DNA from: Nereocystis luetkeana
Lineage: Eukaryota > Sar > Phaeophyceae > Laminariales > Laminariaceae
Reading direction: 5' to 3'
Length of the DNA stretch: 64,000 bases
Assembly: GCA_031213475.1 (NCBI GenBank)
Contig: JARUPZ010000009.1
Coordinates: 12,116,961-12,180,960 of the forward strand
The notes under the pieces were generated by a model that was not told the DNA's origin, ran no database searches, and was given only the letters and a program-made list of their open reading frames with translations. Within the stretch, counting starts at the first letter, position 1; every line of letters starts with the position of its first letter. This document shows, piece by piece, positions 42,826 to 54,900 of this stretch. The position numbers were made by a program, and so were the translations under genes.

Positions 42826-43080
42826 CGTCCCCGGTGGCTTGGCAGGTGGTCCGCGTGCCTGTCAAGATCAAGTTCGTCGGTTCAAGTCTCACCGAGTGCA
42901 TGCTTGTAGGGTTTTTTCTTGCAAAAAATAAATTGATTAGCGGAAAGCGCGAGAGCGTGAGTGAGCTACATTCGATGAAAATCGACGAGCAGTGGGAATG
43001 CTGAACCCTATGCATGATTAAAAAAAAAGTCACGTACCGGGGAGGGGGGGAAGGGTACACACCAGTGACCACGGCTTGTC
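42826..43080 (+). repeat. tRNA-headed SINE, copy 3
   Basis: Head TCCCCGGTGGCTTGGCAGGT, GGTCCGCGTGCCTGTCAAGA, B-box GGTTCAAGTCTC (42879-42890). Body TTCTTGCAAAAAATAAATTG, TTCGATGAAAATCGACGAGC, GGGAATGCTGAACCC and CACGTACCGGGGAGGGGG. A body-only trace lies at 21600-21650. Confidence 0.65.
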
Positions 43081-44660
43081 CACAAGGTCGTCGAGGATTA
43101 TAACCTCCTGTGAGTTATATTAGGCAGGAATGTGAACTGATGATTAAAAAAATAAAATAAAAAAGTATTTAAGGTATGCAACAACAAATTACCAGAAGTC
43201 CACTATTATTATCGACACTGTAAAGAATTATCGAAGTTTCGTGTTAGGCGTCTGGAACACACTACAATTTGTTTACCAGGATTGAAGAGCCCAAAAACCA
43301 CAGTGATTCACCCCTCTTTCGTCCACATCGGCTTGATGACGTACGCGAAAGGATCCAACAGATAGATGGGTACACTTCTATACCAGGACCTTAGGTACAC
43401 TATCTTAATAGGCAAGGCCCGGACTTCAAAATGGTCGTTTGGGTGCAATGAGTGCTGCTGTGATCACCCCTTCCTTGAACCCGTGATCAACCACTTTTTC
43501 GTAAAGGTTGGGGTATCCTGTCTTGGTCGAGTCTTTTGTGGACGGGCGGAGTGAGAGGTAGGACACCAAGGGGCTGTAGGTCCAAGAGAGATTCTCCAAC
43601 GTCTAACTGCGAAGCACTGAGGCCACTTCTGGACCACCATCGCCTCAAATTTCAGGTGAACAACCTCGCGCGTGCACTCCTACAATATTTAGAGAGAGAT
43701 ATACATGTTAATTGCATCAGGAAGAGATGATGCAAGAACCAAGAATATGTCCACCAACGATCTCCTTCGTCGACACTTTATATCTGGTCAACGAGGCTGT
43801 ATGGAGCGTTGCTCTACGTCTACAGGAAACAAGGGATGAAGTGCCAGGGTATCTAGCCTCCACCCGTCGACATCCAGCGCAACCAGTGCCCGTGACAATT
43901 CCTCAATCCTGAAGAGATACCAGCTCTGCTGATGTCACGTAACTACGCCACAGACATACTACACTTTGACTTCGATTGTTTTGCAGTAAGCAGAGAAGAC
44001 AGCCGTGCATTTTTTTTGCTTTTTTTCAATCGCCGGTCATGACATCTTGTCATAATTCTGCGTACGACAGGCACGGCGTAAACTTTATATCGAAGACAGA
44101 AAACGGAAGAAACAAACAAACAAGCGAACAAGAGTGCTTTTAGTATTAATATATGGCCAAAACCAGTACAACACCTGGTCCGTTGGGTCAAAATTGGTTA
44201 AACACTGGATAGAACCAAAGTGAAAAAGCGCGCCACGGGCGGTGTTTTCTCTAATGAATATAACAAAGAATTATCGGACTTCCTGCTCGATAACGACATC
44301 AGGCTCATTTTTTCTATGAAACCGTCAAAACGAACGCCTCGCAACTCTGTAAGCGGAATCAAAAGAGGTGTTTTTCATAGCTAAAAACACAAAAGTCTCT
44401 CACAACAACACCGCCAGCTTGGTCTCCAAACAGCCACAGGTGAGCCCCTACAGCCGTGTGCGGGTGTCCCGACACAAGGTAGAAGTGAAACTGTAGCTGT
44501 CTTGCCCAGCGAGGCTCTGGTCCGCTTTCAGTACGTAGTGCAAATAAAAAGTTGGTGTGCTTTTTTTTCTGTTTTCGGCTCCCTTCTTTCTTCTTATCCA
44601 TCCAAAACAAATTAAGCGTGTGTCATCCAAACTAAATCTGGAATACCTCGTTTGTTTTAG
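43081..44660. other. Intergenic stretch, nothing else recognised
   Basis: Holds the ACCCGTCGACATCC repeat copy at 43862-43932. Open frames of up to 83 codons match nothing known to me. Confidence 0.45.
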
Positions 44661-44662
44661 GG

Positions 44663-45339
44663 TATTATTGTTGATGTTCTCACATTAACTCTCTTACAAA
44701 GTAGTCCGTGGTCACACAAAGGTGCTGGAGCCCTAGGAAGATCGGAAAAACAAAAAAAAATCGAAAATTCGGCTGCCTCAAAATACACGATACGAAAAAA
44801 GCGCACACAAGATAAAACCAATGTGCAAAACTGAACTAACATGGCCGCGGGTATATCCTCTCAACTGTGACATTGAGTACCCCTGTTCCCACCACTAACC
44901 AACTCGTGGCTGCTGACTAGAGCGGATGCTGTCTGAAGTGCTGCCTGCACCGTACGAAACGCACGGTAGTCGTGAAAACGAATGAGGGACACACCTGCCT
45001 GCTATCTGGAGTGCTGTCAGAGTGAAGACTCGCGGATATAATATTTTGCAGTGAAAAAATGAGCACTCGAACCTTTTACTACCACACGAATATCAACGAT
45101 CGCAATCTCTTCCTGGACTGTCTGACACAAAAAGGTGCAGAACAGTTATGATACCACATCCCTGATAATTGCGTAGGTTATTCCCCATGAAGGGTATACA
45201 ACTCGTTAAACTACGAAGACCAGTGACGACGTTTATAACAAGTACCGGCAGATACTATTCTGCCTCGTGAAAAACAATACCAGGAAAAAACAAACTATGA
45301 CTGCTTCTCTCGAGATGATAGTGTGCGCGCAGATCATGG
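44663..45339 (-). repeat. (CAA)n-ending dispersed element, longest copy (minus strand)
   Basis: Inverted copy of about 677 bp covering both the 5' part of copy A (start CCATGATCTGCG, complement at 45328-45339) and the 3' part of copies B and D. It ends in a short decayed TTATTGTTG in place of the CAA tract. It defines the longest version of the element seen here. No protein domain is recognised, so it is non-autonomous. Confidence 0.88.
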
Positions 45340-45920
45340 TATGTCTGGTACCAGACAGGTAGATACTACAGGCTCCCCTTGGACCTTCAGGGGGTCGCCC
45401 GGCTTCGTCTGTTTCGCCACAGCGGGAGCGCCAAGATCACCCCCCCCCCCCCCCGCCCTGACCCTACTGCCCCCCCCCGGTGCCAGCTTTGAATCTTCTC
45501 GGCCATCCTCGCGGAACTGCCTGCTCGGGGGGCCAAGATATTTTGCTGTAACAGACCTGAGACCACCTCGACGGGGGGTAGGACAGACGAAATATGTCAT
45601 CCGTGTCCACTGCTGTGCTGTATAGCAGTACTCTACCAGATAAAACTCTGGTTCAAAACAACTTTTTATGATGACCATGCATAGAAAACAACAGAGTACG
45701 TACACCTATAAATAGCACACGACAACATCCTACATTCCAAAGACACAAGTATAAATTTGCCTACTCGTACGTATACGTCATGTATTCACTGATACATACG
45801 AACGTACGGACATGTATGTACAGATATTTCACTGCTGTCGCACGAGTACACAATGATAAAGGGGAAGAACAGAGAATGGAACTGACAAAAAAAGCCGAAA
45901 GTTGGCAGAGAAGGGGGGTA
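45340..45920. other. Intergenic stretch with C runs
   Basis: C runs near 45440-45454 and 45472-45479. A 123-codon minus-strand frame here depends on the G/C run and is not called. Confidence 0.5.
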
Positions 45921-46482
45921 GACTTGGTGCATGGGTTTCTTTTGTTTCCGAGGTTTCTTATTTATTTCAGAAAAGTGATGAGTGATCAATGTAAACTAGC
46001 AGGGGCCTGGCACTGGGCGGAGACCGGCAAGTTCAAAGAAAATACCGTCTGCCCTGCCTGGTGGTGGTGTTGAAACAGTTACAGTTAGTAGTCTAGAAGT
46101 TGCCAGTCTATACCGGGTGTATTTTAGGTGCCATTATGAGGATATAAGGTCCAGCTCGTATTAGTGACATACCAGGTATGACTACTTCCCATGGCGTGGG
46201 GGACTTGGTGCATGGGTTTCTTTTGTTTCCGAGGTTTCTTATTTATTTCAGAAAAGTGATGAGTGATCAATGTAAACTAGCAGGGGCCTGGCACTGGGCG
46301 GAGACCGGCAAGTTCAAAGAAAATACCGTCTGCCCTGCCTGGTGGTGGTGTTGAAACAGTTACAGTTAGTAGTCTAGAAGTTGCCAGCCTATACCGGGTG
46401 TATTTTAGGTGCCATTATGAGGATATAAGGTCCAGCTCGTATTAGTGACATACCAGGTATGACTACTTCCCATGGCGTGGGG
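45921..46482 (+). repeat. 281-bp tandem duplication
   Basis: 45921-46201 and 46202-46482 differ by a single base that I can see (GCCAGTCTATACC against GCCAGCCTATACC). The duplication is therefore very recent. Each unit carries one ATACCAGGTAT site. Confidence 0.95.
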
Positions 46483-46514
46483 GTGGAATGTAGATGCGCA
46501 GTAGGAAGCGTGGC

Positions 46515-46917
46515 GTATAGATACTGAAAGCACTCCAGAAAGCCGGCAGGTGTGTTCTTCTTTCGTTTTCACGACTACCGTGCGTTTCGTACGGTGCAGG
46601 CCGCACTTCAGACAGCATCCGCTGTAGTCAGCAGCCACGAGTTGGTTAGTGGTGGGAACGGGGATACTCTTCTATGTTATAGTTGAGAGGATATACCCGT
46701 GGCCATGTTAGTTCAGTTCGCACATATATATGTCATTGGTTTTAGCTCGTCGTGTGCGCTTTCTTCGTCTCGTGTATTTTGAGGCAGCCGAATTTTCGTT
46801 TTTTCCCGTTTTTCGGATCTTCCTAGGGCTCCAGCACCTTTTTTTGTGTGACCACGGACTCCTGCGTCAGAGAGTTAATGTGAAAACAACAACAACAACA
46901 ACAACAACACAACAACG
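46515..46917 (+). repeat. (CAA)n-ending dispersed element, copy D
   Basis: Runs from GATACTGAAAGCACTCCAG to GAGAGTTAATGTGAAAA(CAA)n and matches copy B along its length with small indels. It follows the 281-bp duplication closely. Confidence 0.88.
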
Positions 46918-47579
46918 GAGTAGTAGGTAAAATATCTCGGTAAATGGTGGGGGTGCAAGTGAGTACACGCAGGGAAGGAGAATTGGTTCGATGAAGTTTG
47001 TGGTATTCGATGAAGTATGTCAGCTTTTTCATTTTGAATAAATAACGCCCTGCACATTGTCAGAAGGCAAATATTAAAAATATATATTAATAGTTCCAGG
47101 GTCATGAGCGACACAAAGCAAAAAAAAATGCCACTATTAGACGTACTCCTGCTGTGTCTTATCGTACATACCTCGCACATTACAAGGATATAAGCTTCGA
47201 CAACCCGACGGTGGTATCACAGCTGATCGATTCGATCTACCAGTTTTTTTGGTGCATGATGAATGACCCGTTTGCAAGCTGGTTTTGAGTCATACCTGGA
47301 ATGATTTATTTGTACTTTCTTTATCAGCGATATATATATCTATCATAAATAAATGTTGTTTTGTCCTCGAACTCCCCTTTTCATTTTTCTACTATATATA
47401 CCTTTCTGAAGTCCTTGCGTCCTTTGTATTCTGTGATTTTTGTTTTCTTTCATTTCATTCATTTTGCTTGTCTCTTTGTTGTGTTCTCGTACCCGGTACG
47501 CTGGCATCCCACTTGCGTGACACTTGAATTTCCGATTTAGTTTTTTTTGTTGGTCTCTGTCTCACAAACTGTGACCAAA

Positions 47580-47840
47580 GAATCAGTATATATATATATA
47601 TATATAATATATCTCTACGATACGGAATCAGGACGGACACTGGGTGTACTGATGAATCTGGGTAGAAACGACAATTGAATGTGAAGACAACAACAACAAC
47701 AACAACAACAACAACCAGGTATTATTTGTGCATTCTTGATTAAACCGAACTTTCGTACCCGTCGACATCCGCCATCTCTAATGCAGCGTGCGTGCCGATT
47801 CTTCTTATTATCCTAGAGAGATACAAGTTATTTTGCGATC
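47580..47840 (+). repeat. (TA)n, (CAA)n and ACCCGTCGACATCC repeat
   Basis: (TA)n at about 47586-47611, (CAA)n at about 47690-47715 and the ACCCGTCGACATCC repeat at 47757-47830. As in copy B, the CAA tract precedes the ACCCGTCGACATCC-type sequence by about 45-60 nt, so the two may be parts of one element. The stretch 46918-47579 before it shows nothing recognised. Confidence 0.6.
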
Positions 47841-48214
47841 ACAAACCTACGCCACAGACATGCTACAGCAGTACATTGTTGTGCGGTACTCGTACGGCAG
47901 CAAACATTGCAATACCATGTTTATCATACTGGATGGGCACGACATACACATTACAGGAAGAAAGAGAAAAAACGTATCGGTACACAAGAAAAATAGCAAA
48001 AAAAAACAAATTTGAAGAGAAGAGGAAAAAAAAAAAAACACTGTAAAGCCCCCACAAGGGGGTGTGGGACAGGCTATAAAAACGGGCCAGCTGAAGAAAC
48101 GACACCCCTCAAGAACAGAGCAAGACCAAGAACCAAAGGAAATAACAGGCGGGCCGAAGAAAAGCATGTATGTGCGAAACAGAAAACCCAAAGCACCAAC
48201 CAGGTAGCCGCAGG

Positions 48215-48625
48215 AGTGTGTGGCACGCGTAGCATAGCCAGATTGTACCTGCTACTCGCACTCGGTCTGGTACCTTGCTTCCCTGTCTTCCGTCTCCATC
48301 CTACGTTCGTCAGATATGCCCCACCCCCGTAGAGGATGCGTCAGAGAACACGAAACAACCAAGGCAGGCTCGGCATGCACCCGCGCCTCAAGACTCCTGT
48401 CAACAGGGCACATAGAGCAGAAAACAAATACTTTGACGTATTAAATGACGCAGGATTAAAACGCAAAAAGAAGAAGGACACATAGACCGGCCACGTTCGA
48501 ACCAGCTGCAGCAGTCGACAGCACGAGTAGCATAGGCATGGTTAACGTACTCTCAAATATTCTTAGTCGGCCTGGTGCCTTGCTACCCTGTCTGCCGTCT
48601 CCTTCCTACCCTCGTCCACCGCTGT
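48215..48625 (+). repeat. Diverged duplication of about 100 bp
   Basis: GGTACCTTGCTTCCCTGTCT, TCCGTCTCCATCCTACGTTC at 48270 recurs as GGTGCCTTGCTACCCTGTCT, GCCGTCTCCTTCCTACCCTC at 48570. The GTAGCATAG phrase also recurs upstream in both. Confidence 0.65.
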
Positions 48626-48649
48626 TTTTTATGTTACTCTTCCTGTTGC

Positions 48650-49519
48650 CCCCCCTCCCTCCATTCACTCGGTAGGGTTTCCTTCCCTTCTTCCTGTTGC
48701 CCTCCGTTCCCCTGGGCCTCACCCACGGTAGATGCGTGGCACTGCCTACTCAGCCATGCCTCATCCTCGCGCCACCCCGCCATGAACAGTTCGTCCGCTT
48801 CAAGGGCGTCCCGGTACCATTTCCCTGCCATTTTTTGTTTCGGTAGACCACAGCGCGGTCTCTAATCCAAACACCAACGGAGAGTGTTTACTTGGTCCTT
48901 CGATAACACGGCACTCGCTCAGGTCTTCGACTATGAATGGGCATACGCCAAGTCTTCCCCTGCCCCCCAGGTCTCGGGTTCTCCCCGCAAGCCATCGTCC
49001 CGAACAGTACGAGACGGAGCAATCGCTCCCTGCTTTCCCGTGCCACGGCCTGCGCAAACAAATGCCAGTTACTGATGATCGTTTTGATGCTCTCGTAATG
49101 TGGCGTCTTAAGGGCCATCGCGTACGAGAGGGTGGCGTGGTCAGTACGAAGTCGGCGCTGGAAGACTCGCGAGAGGATTTGGTGGAGATCCGTCCGACGA
49201 TCGGTATATTGATCTGCATTGGGGATTCACGTGACACACCTGTACAACAGGGTGCCAGTCCTCTCGGCCTTCAGCATTCGGTATTTCTGGCTTAGCTGGG
49301 TGGTCGTCTTATCATACCACTCCGGGCTAGACGTTTGAGGCATGATCGCATGACACCGATCCGTCTGTCGATTTCGAGCGAGACGTCAGCGTTTCCGTGG
49401 ATACTGCCCTGCATCGTCTGTTTATACCTAGAGCATCCTGCTTCGATGACGAGCGGTAGGACGAAGGTTGTCTGGTCTTCTGGTCGTGTTGTCGTGGGAC
49501 GTGCTGCTGACTGCGGCAA
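48650..49519 (-). pseudogene. LINE reverse transcriptase C-terminal fragment (minus strand)
   Basis: Reading leftwards from 49519: RYKQTMQGSIHGNADVSLEI then DRRIGVMRSCLKRLAR, the RT thumb region. At 49118: MALKTPHYESIKTI, then FAQAVARESRERLLRLVLFG, TMACGENPRPGGQGKTW. At 48831: GKWYRDALEADELFMAGWRE, the C-terminal tail of the same LINE family. At least three frames are needed, so it is dead. Same family and same 5' truncation as the 24.1-kb relic, in opposite orientation. Confidence 0.8.
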
Positions 49520-49544
49520 AGCTCGCGCCTCCTATTCGACGTAA

Positions 49545-50598
49545 GCAAGGACCGAGGGGTTGGCGTGCGACCGGAGAAGAAACCTTGCGGAGTTGCATAC
49601 CCGATGGCAACTAAGGCAAGACGCGAGGACGCTGCTCCGTGCTACTCAGAGTGATCATTGCCGCCGGAGATCCTTGAAGGCGGCCACTAAGCAAGTCGAA
49701 AGTACGAGGGTGGATGATGTGAAGAGGATATTGTATAAATCGTTTGTTCCAGTGACCTCGAAGTGCCTAAGTATGATATATTTGAGACAATCAGTTTGGC
49801 TCCTACAAACACCTCAAGAAGATGAGCAAAAACATACTTCGTTCGCACAACATGATGGGCAAGGAAGGTAGATTGCTGTGAGGCGTTGGCCTCCTGCGGA
49901 ACGGGTAAGGCGGTTTAGAATAAACTACTAAATACCAAGCTGCAGACCCTTGAATCGACTATGATCCCAGAGCTGATGGCCTGGCCTCCTTGCAGCACTC
50001 TGGGCAACGTCTCGGCTAGGTACGAGGTGTACGGGACACCCCGGACGTTGATTGGGCCGGGTGGCTTCCCCGTTGAGGTACTCAAGGTCCTGGCCGACAA
50101 AAGAGGTTCGACCCACCCTGTTGTATGTCTACGATCTCGTCGTCGCTGCGCGGAGCGAGAGGGCTTGCCTACGTACACGACCTAGTCATCGCTGGGCGGA
50201 GGGAGGAGGCTTGCCCGACATTTGTTTCGCTGCTAATCCATCCCATGTTTTTCTATGGTCCTTCTTTCTGCTGATCCCTCTTGTATATAGCCGCACTTCA
50301 GATCTGGGGCCACACAGTTAGGTCTTCTACCGCCTACGCACTACCCTACCTGCCTTGCATTGCTTTCGCGAAAAGGGTTCAGCACTTGTTTTATTCGTCG
50401 ATCCGCGCAGCATTGTTTTTTTTGCTCATGGTCTTACGTTTGCGGCTCATTTTGACGAAAATTGCGATTCTCTCACCCACGGGATATATATATCGTCAGA
50501 CTATTAACCCTCATGTAACCACCGTCCGGAACTCGAACCCCAACTTTGTGTAGGACGGCCGTTGCTTCTATCGCGTTTTGGGAGCGGACCGGAAGGAG
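49545..50598. other. Region upstream of MFS gene B
   Basis: The last 1 kb before gene B. No TATA-like element can be assigned with confidence (ATATATATAT at 50482 is a simple repeat). Frames of about 90-100 codons match no family. A further decayed retroelement piece is possible but not supported. Confidence 0.45.
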
Positions 50599-50737
50599 AT
50601 GGCTCCGTTTCCCTATTTGCCGATGACGGCTATCATGGCCGGCCTCGTCAGCCAACAGGTAGTCATAATGAGTATATTCGCCTATGCTGGCTTCATGGTG
50701 GAGTACCTGGGAGCTGTCGACGACAAGGACCAAGCGG
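50599..50737 (+). CDS. MFS gene B exon 1
   Basis: 139 nt; starts MAPFPYLPMTAIMAGLVSQQ and ends DDKDQA plus one base. Residues 1-46 match gene A almost throughout. The start context GGAGATGG is good, and the sequence upstream is not conserved with gene A, which supports this ATG as the start. Donor GTGAGA. Confidence 0.82.
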
Positions 50738-51882
50738 GTGAGACTTGGTATAGGTGGTCGCTTGGCTGCTTGTTTCATAAGAAGTTCGTCTAGTAGTGTT
50801 AGATAAGGACCACAGCAGGGTTTCGCGGGGTGCTGACTCTTGGAATTTCGAAGGATTGCGATCGTCGAGTGTGTGATCGGGAAACTCCGGGTTTTGCGCG
50901 CAATGCATATTATGATAACGTATCACCTAGATTGTCATATCTCCCGATATATATATATGTTGAACTGATTCCCTGCGCCAGGTTCCTACGCAGGGATGTT
51001 ATCGTCGGGATTCATGATCGGCCGGATAGTTTCGTCGAACTTCTGGGGCTTGGTCGACGACCGTTATGGGAGCCGGTGTGTCCTCATCTGTGGCCTGGTG
51101 TCTACCGCGGTACTGTCCACAGCCTTCGGGTTTTCGACAAATTTCGTCTTCGCTTTCGTTTGCAGGTGAGGCTTTGCATATATAGGCAGACTCCGCTCCT
51201 CCACCAGAAGGGATAGATATAAAATAAAGGGATGCGATGGCTGCTAAGACGAGGGTAGTATTTTTCACTAAACAAGTTTCGGACGGATGAAGCTTGTGAA
51301 CTCGGGAACTGCCCAACTTCGTTTTTATTTGTGCCGCTCTCGTGCTCGGTTATAGACCTTTGCCAGGGCATTACTCATTGAGGTAAAATGTACAGTTTGT
51401 ACAAAAAAATGTTTTTCTTGGGTGATAATTAGAGCTCTTCGAGGTCCATACAAGGAGCCGCCGAACGATTACAGGTACGCCCGTATGATACCGTAACACA
51501 TATCTTACACCCCAAGTTGTGTACCCAGGTATCAACGTCACGGTGGTGTATAAAGTATGGTGTATGCTCTACGGTACACAGGTACCGCCCGTTGTTGTCT
51601 GTGCATACCCGGGCAGGTTTCCAATTTCCAGAGAGTGTTATCCAATTACTCTACCACTACCACTACGCATATCGCAGTTTTTGTCATTCTCGGGGAGGTA
51701 CCCGGGGACCGTTGCAAGGTCTTCTTCATCGTCCGCACCCTTTCGCGTCTGTCGAAGACATTCGTATCAGGCTTAGTTCGCAGAAGATGCATGTATCGCT
51801 CGCGTACGAGGTGTGATATTCCACGCTGTTTGGTTGAATACTCCAAGACGGTATTTGACGTGACAGCTATATTATATTGGAA

Positions 51883-51928
<46 letters not shown>

Positions 51929-54900
51929 TCTGGGATACCCGAGTATCAAACCTGGCTGGTTGGGTCACCTCTCGATAAGTTTCCGCGTACCCTACCCGGT
52001 TATGTTGGCTATACGTGGTTATATACGAGCGTTTGGCAAGAAGAGAGCACCCCCTACCGTTCAAAACCTTCGGGGTTTGGGAGGCGTTCACAACATGTCA
52101 AGAGTTTGAATTGTGGGTGACGTGTATGTCGAAAAATTCACTATGTTTGCAAGAGAACGTTTTCGCTCTGGGGGTATGCGTTGGTCTGGGTAGAATACTG
52201 CCGACAATCGATGTTCGTCAACAAAGAAGCTCCCCAATGCATGTCCGACCTTATTTGGGCGAGAAGGCCTCATCCGTGGACGTGACTCACAAGTAAGTAG
52301 CCAATGGAACCATTCATCTCTTTGCACATGATATACTGTTTTGGACATGGACACAAACTGCCATCTACTGTACGACACACAGCACATAGATGACATTGCA
52401 CGAATGAATGCTAACACGTTGCTGCAATTCAATAGCGAACGCAAAACACAATTAAAACTGAACGGCGCTCTCGCGGCGATCTTTCGGCCCCAGGTTTCTG
52501 CTCGGGCTGTTCAATGGCATGATGGCGGCGTCGAGGACCATGGTGACCGATGTGTGCGGCACTGAACACGCAACCGTAGGCATGGGCCTCATTACATGTG
52601 AGGCTTTCGCGACCAAGTCTCGTGTTCGTTGATTTTCTCGCTTGGGGAGGTCGATTTTCCCCACCGAAACACCGAATTCAAGACAAGCTGAGCATGCAAA
52701 AACTCACAGAGTGGTTCTGTGATGAAGTAAGGAACGATCCCATGTCCTACGGCAGGGCTTGCGCGTTACTTTCTTGAGGTCCTCCCACCAGGAGCTAAAC
52801 GAAATACCCAAACAACGACGCCGCAGAAGCTTGTTTGCGCCCAACCGACCAATATTTCGATATGCGGTACGTCCTTGACCGTATAGGCTGGGCTGGGCAA
52901 GAACGGCTTTTTAGGATTTCTCGCACATTCTCAGTCCGGTTTTGCGAGCTTTGATCTCAAAAGTTGACACGTGCTTCATCATCATAGTCGTTTTCAGCGA
53001 TGAATGACTGCACCACTCGTTTTTTTCTCTCTTTTTCGGAAGCTGAGTCACAATAAAAAATAAATAAAAATGTCTGCCACCAAAACTGAGGGGGAAAAAT
53101 TGAAAATAAAAAACGGGTGCAGTAATGAAGCTTGTCTTGCCTGTAGGTGTGGCGTGAAAACCAAAAACGATGTCGACAAAAAAAAAAAACCTGTGTGAGA
53201 AAAGCAGAGGTTATGTATCTCATCGTAATATCTTGAATTTGTGTAGGATATCGTGTGTACGCCATAATATCTCGTGATGTAAATCGAATTAGGCGTTTTC
53301 AAGGGTTTCTGTACTCGAGGCATGCCTCAAAGAACGTTCACACCGAGTACCAGCGGCATCGGGTGTCGGGGCTTTCGTATAGATTTGAGTGTTGACATTT
53401 ATTTGACGGGAAATAAATATTTTGACGATTTCTCGACGAAATCGAATCGGATTAAAAAAAAATCAAGATCGGCAAATGCGCTGCCGGCCCAGTGACACTG
53501 TTGCCAAATTTGGAGGTACCTAGTAAAATACTTCCAAGTGCTTGCGAAAGCGCAGGACGAGTAGAAAGGCAGCTCTTGGCCAGACCAGCTCGTAATCTAG
53601 CAAACGTTTCGACCACTGTACGGTAATCGCCTGTTACAGGCGATTGCCTCACTCAGGGAGCTCAATTGGTCAGAATAAAAATACCTCAGAAGAAGGCGAA
53701 AAGTGCAGCCACTACCGCGGGATGGGTGGTCGAGGGGTATACGAGGACGTTACATTTCCTAGGCTCTTCGTCAAGAGAGCTTTCAACCTGTCCCGAACAC
53801 CGACTCTAAGAGAGTACTAACCTTCACCCTAACAAGAAATCAGTATGTTTAACACCAACCAGTACAGTTTCCCGTAGGTTCTCAAACTCACATGTGGTTT
53901 GTAAAATTGCTTCCATTTCGGGATTGATTGTTGTGCGCCCCCCCGGTAAAAAAAAGCGTAAAAACTCTTTCATACGCACACACTGGAAATCCGTACGATT
54001 TGTGGGGTGAAAATTAGTGGTATGAGCTCTAAACTCTGGTAGCATTTGTTCCGTGCCATAGCTCGTCCACGACTGCCCTACAATAATAGCGTCGATGTCA
54101 GGGCGGGAGAAGAAAGAGATACGTGGTTCGATGCTCACGTATTTCCATCAACAAAAGGAACCAAAGGGGAGTATCTCACATTCGAGAGCCTGTAACCCAC
54201 CCATGAAAAAAAAACACTCAGGGAGGAACGATGCGAGCAATGCGATCATTACATACATACCGAGTCGGGTAGGAACCCAGAACGTTGCAGCTGAAACAGG
54301 AGTTACTCAGATTTTTTTATCGGGTTTCTTGGCTCGCTCAAAATTAAGATATTTCCGGTTTGTTGGGGGAGAATGTAGTGGAAATCGAGATGATAGGCCA
54401 GTGTTTGTTGCTATTAATAACATATTTTAATTCCTCTTTTCCATGCGTTTTGCGCCTTTCTTTTCTATGAGGTAGCAGTACATACGGCTCCAGTCCGCGC
54501 GAGCGGTTTCCACATTTATTTGGCGATCATCGTCAAAACGAATTGGTGCGTCCATTCTGAAATGTGCGGTATAGACACGTCTCGATGGATAATCGCGTGG
54601 CCTCGGTAAGCAGCTCCAACTAGAGCCCCTATTCATGCAAACGATTCAAACCATCTGGGGTAGTTACTTCGTTGAAGAGGCCGACACAAGTGGACGGGAA
54701 CTTCGCTGCAAGTTATCTGAGCGAAGCACTCACCCTGTGGAGACATTCGACGAGTCACAAACCCCACAAGGTGTGGACAATATGTTGACTCGGTACGCCT
54801 ATTGGCGTCCTACAACAGTATTACCTTGTTCATTGTCTCCGCGAGGAACGCTTTACTCCCCCCCCACACATCACGCTGCGGTGGGGTGTCAGCCATCTAT

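Larger units (their letters stand above)
51166..52493 (+). other. Intron 2 of MFS gene B
   Basis: 1328-nt intron with a decayed exon 2 copy (51676-51783) and an (AT)n tract (51883-51927). Confidence 0.7.

Noticed and set aside
45334..45705. 123-codon minus-strand frame
   Set aside because: Depends on G/C homopolymer runs and has no recognisable domain.
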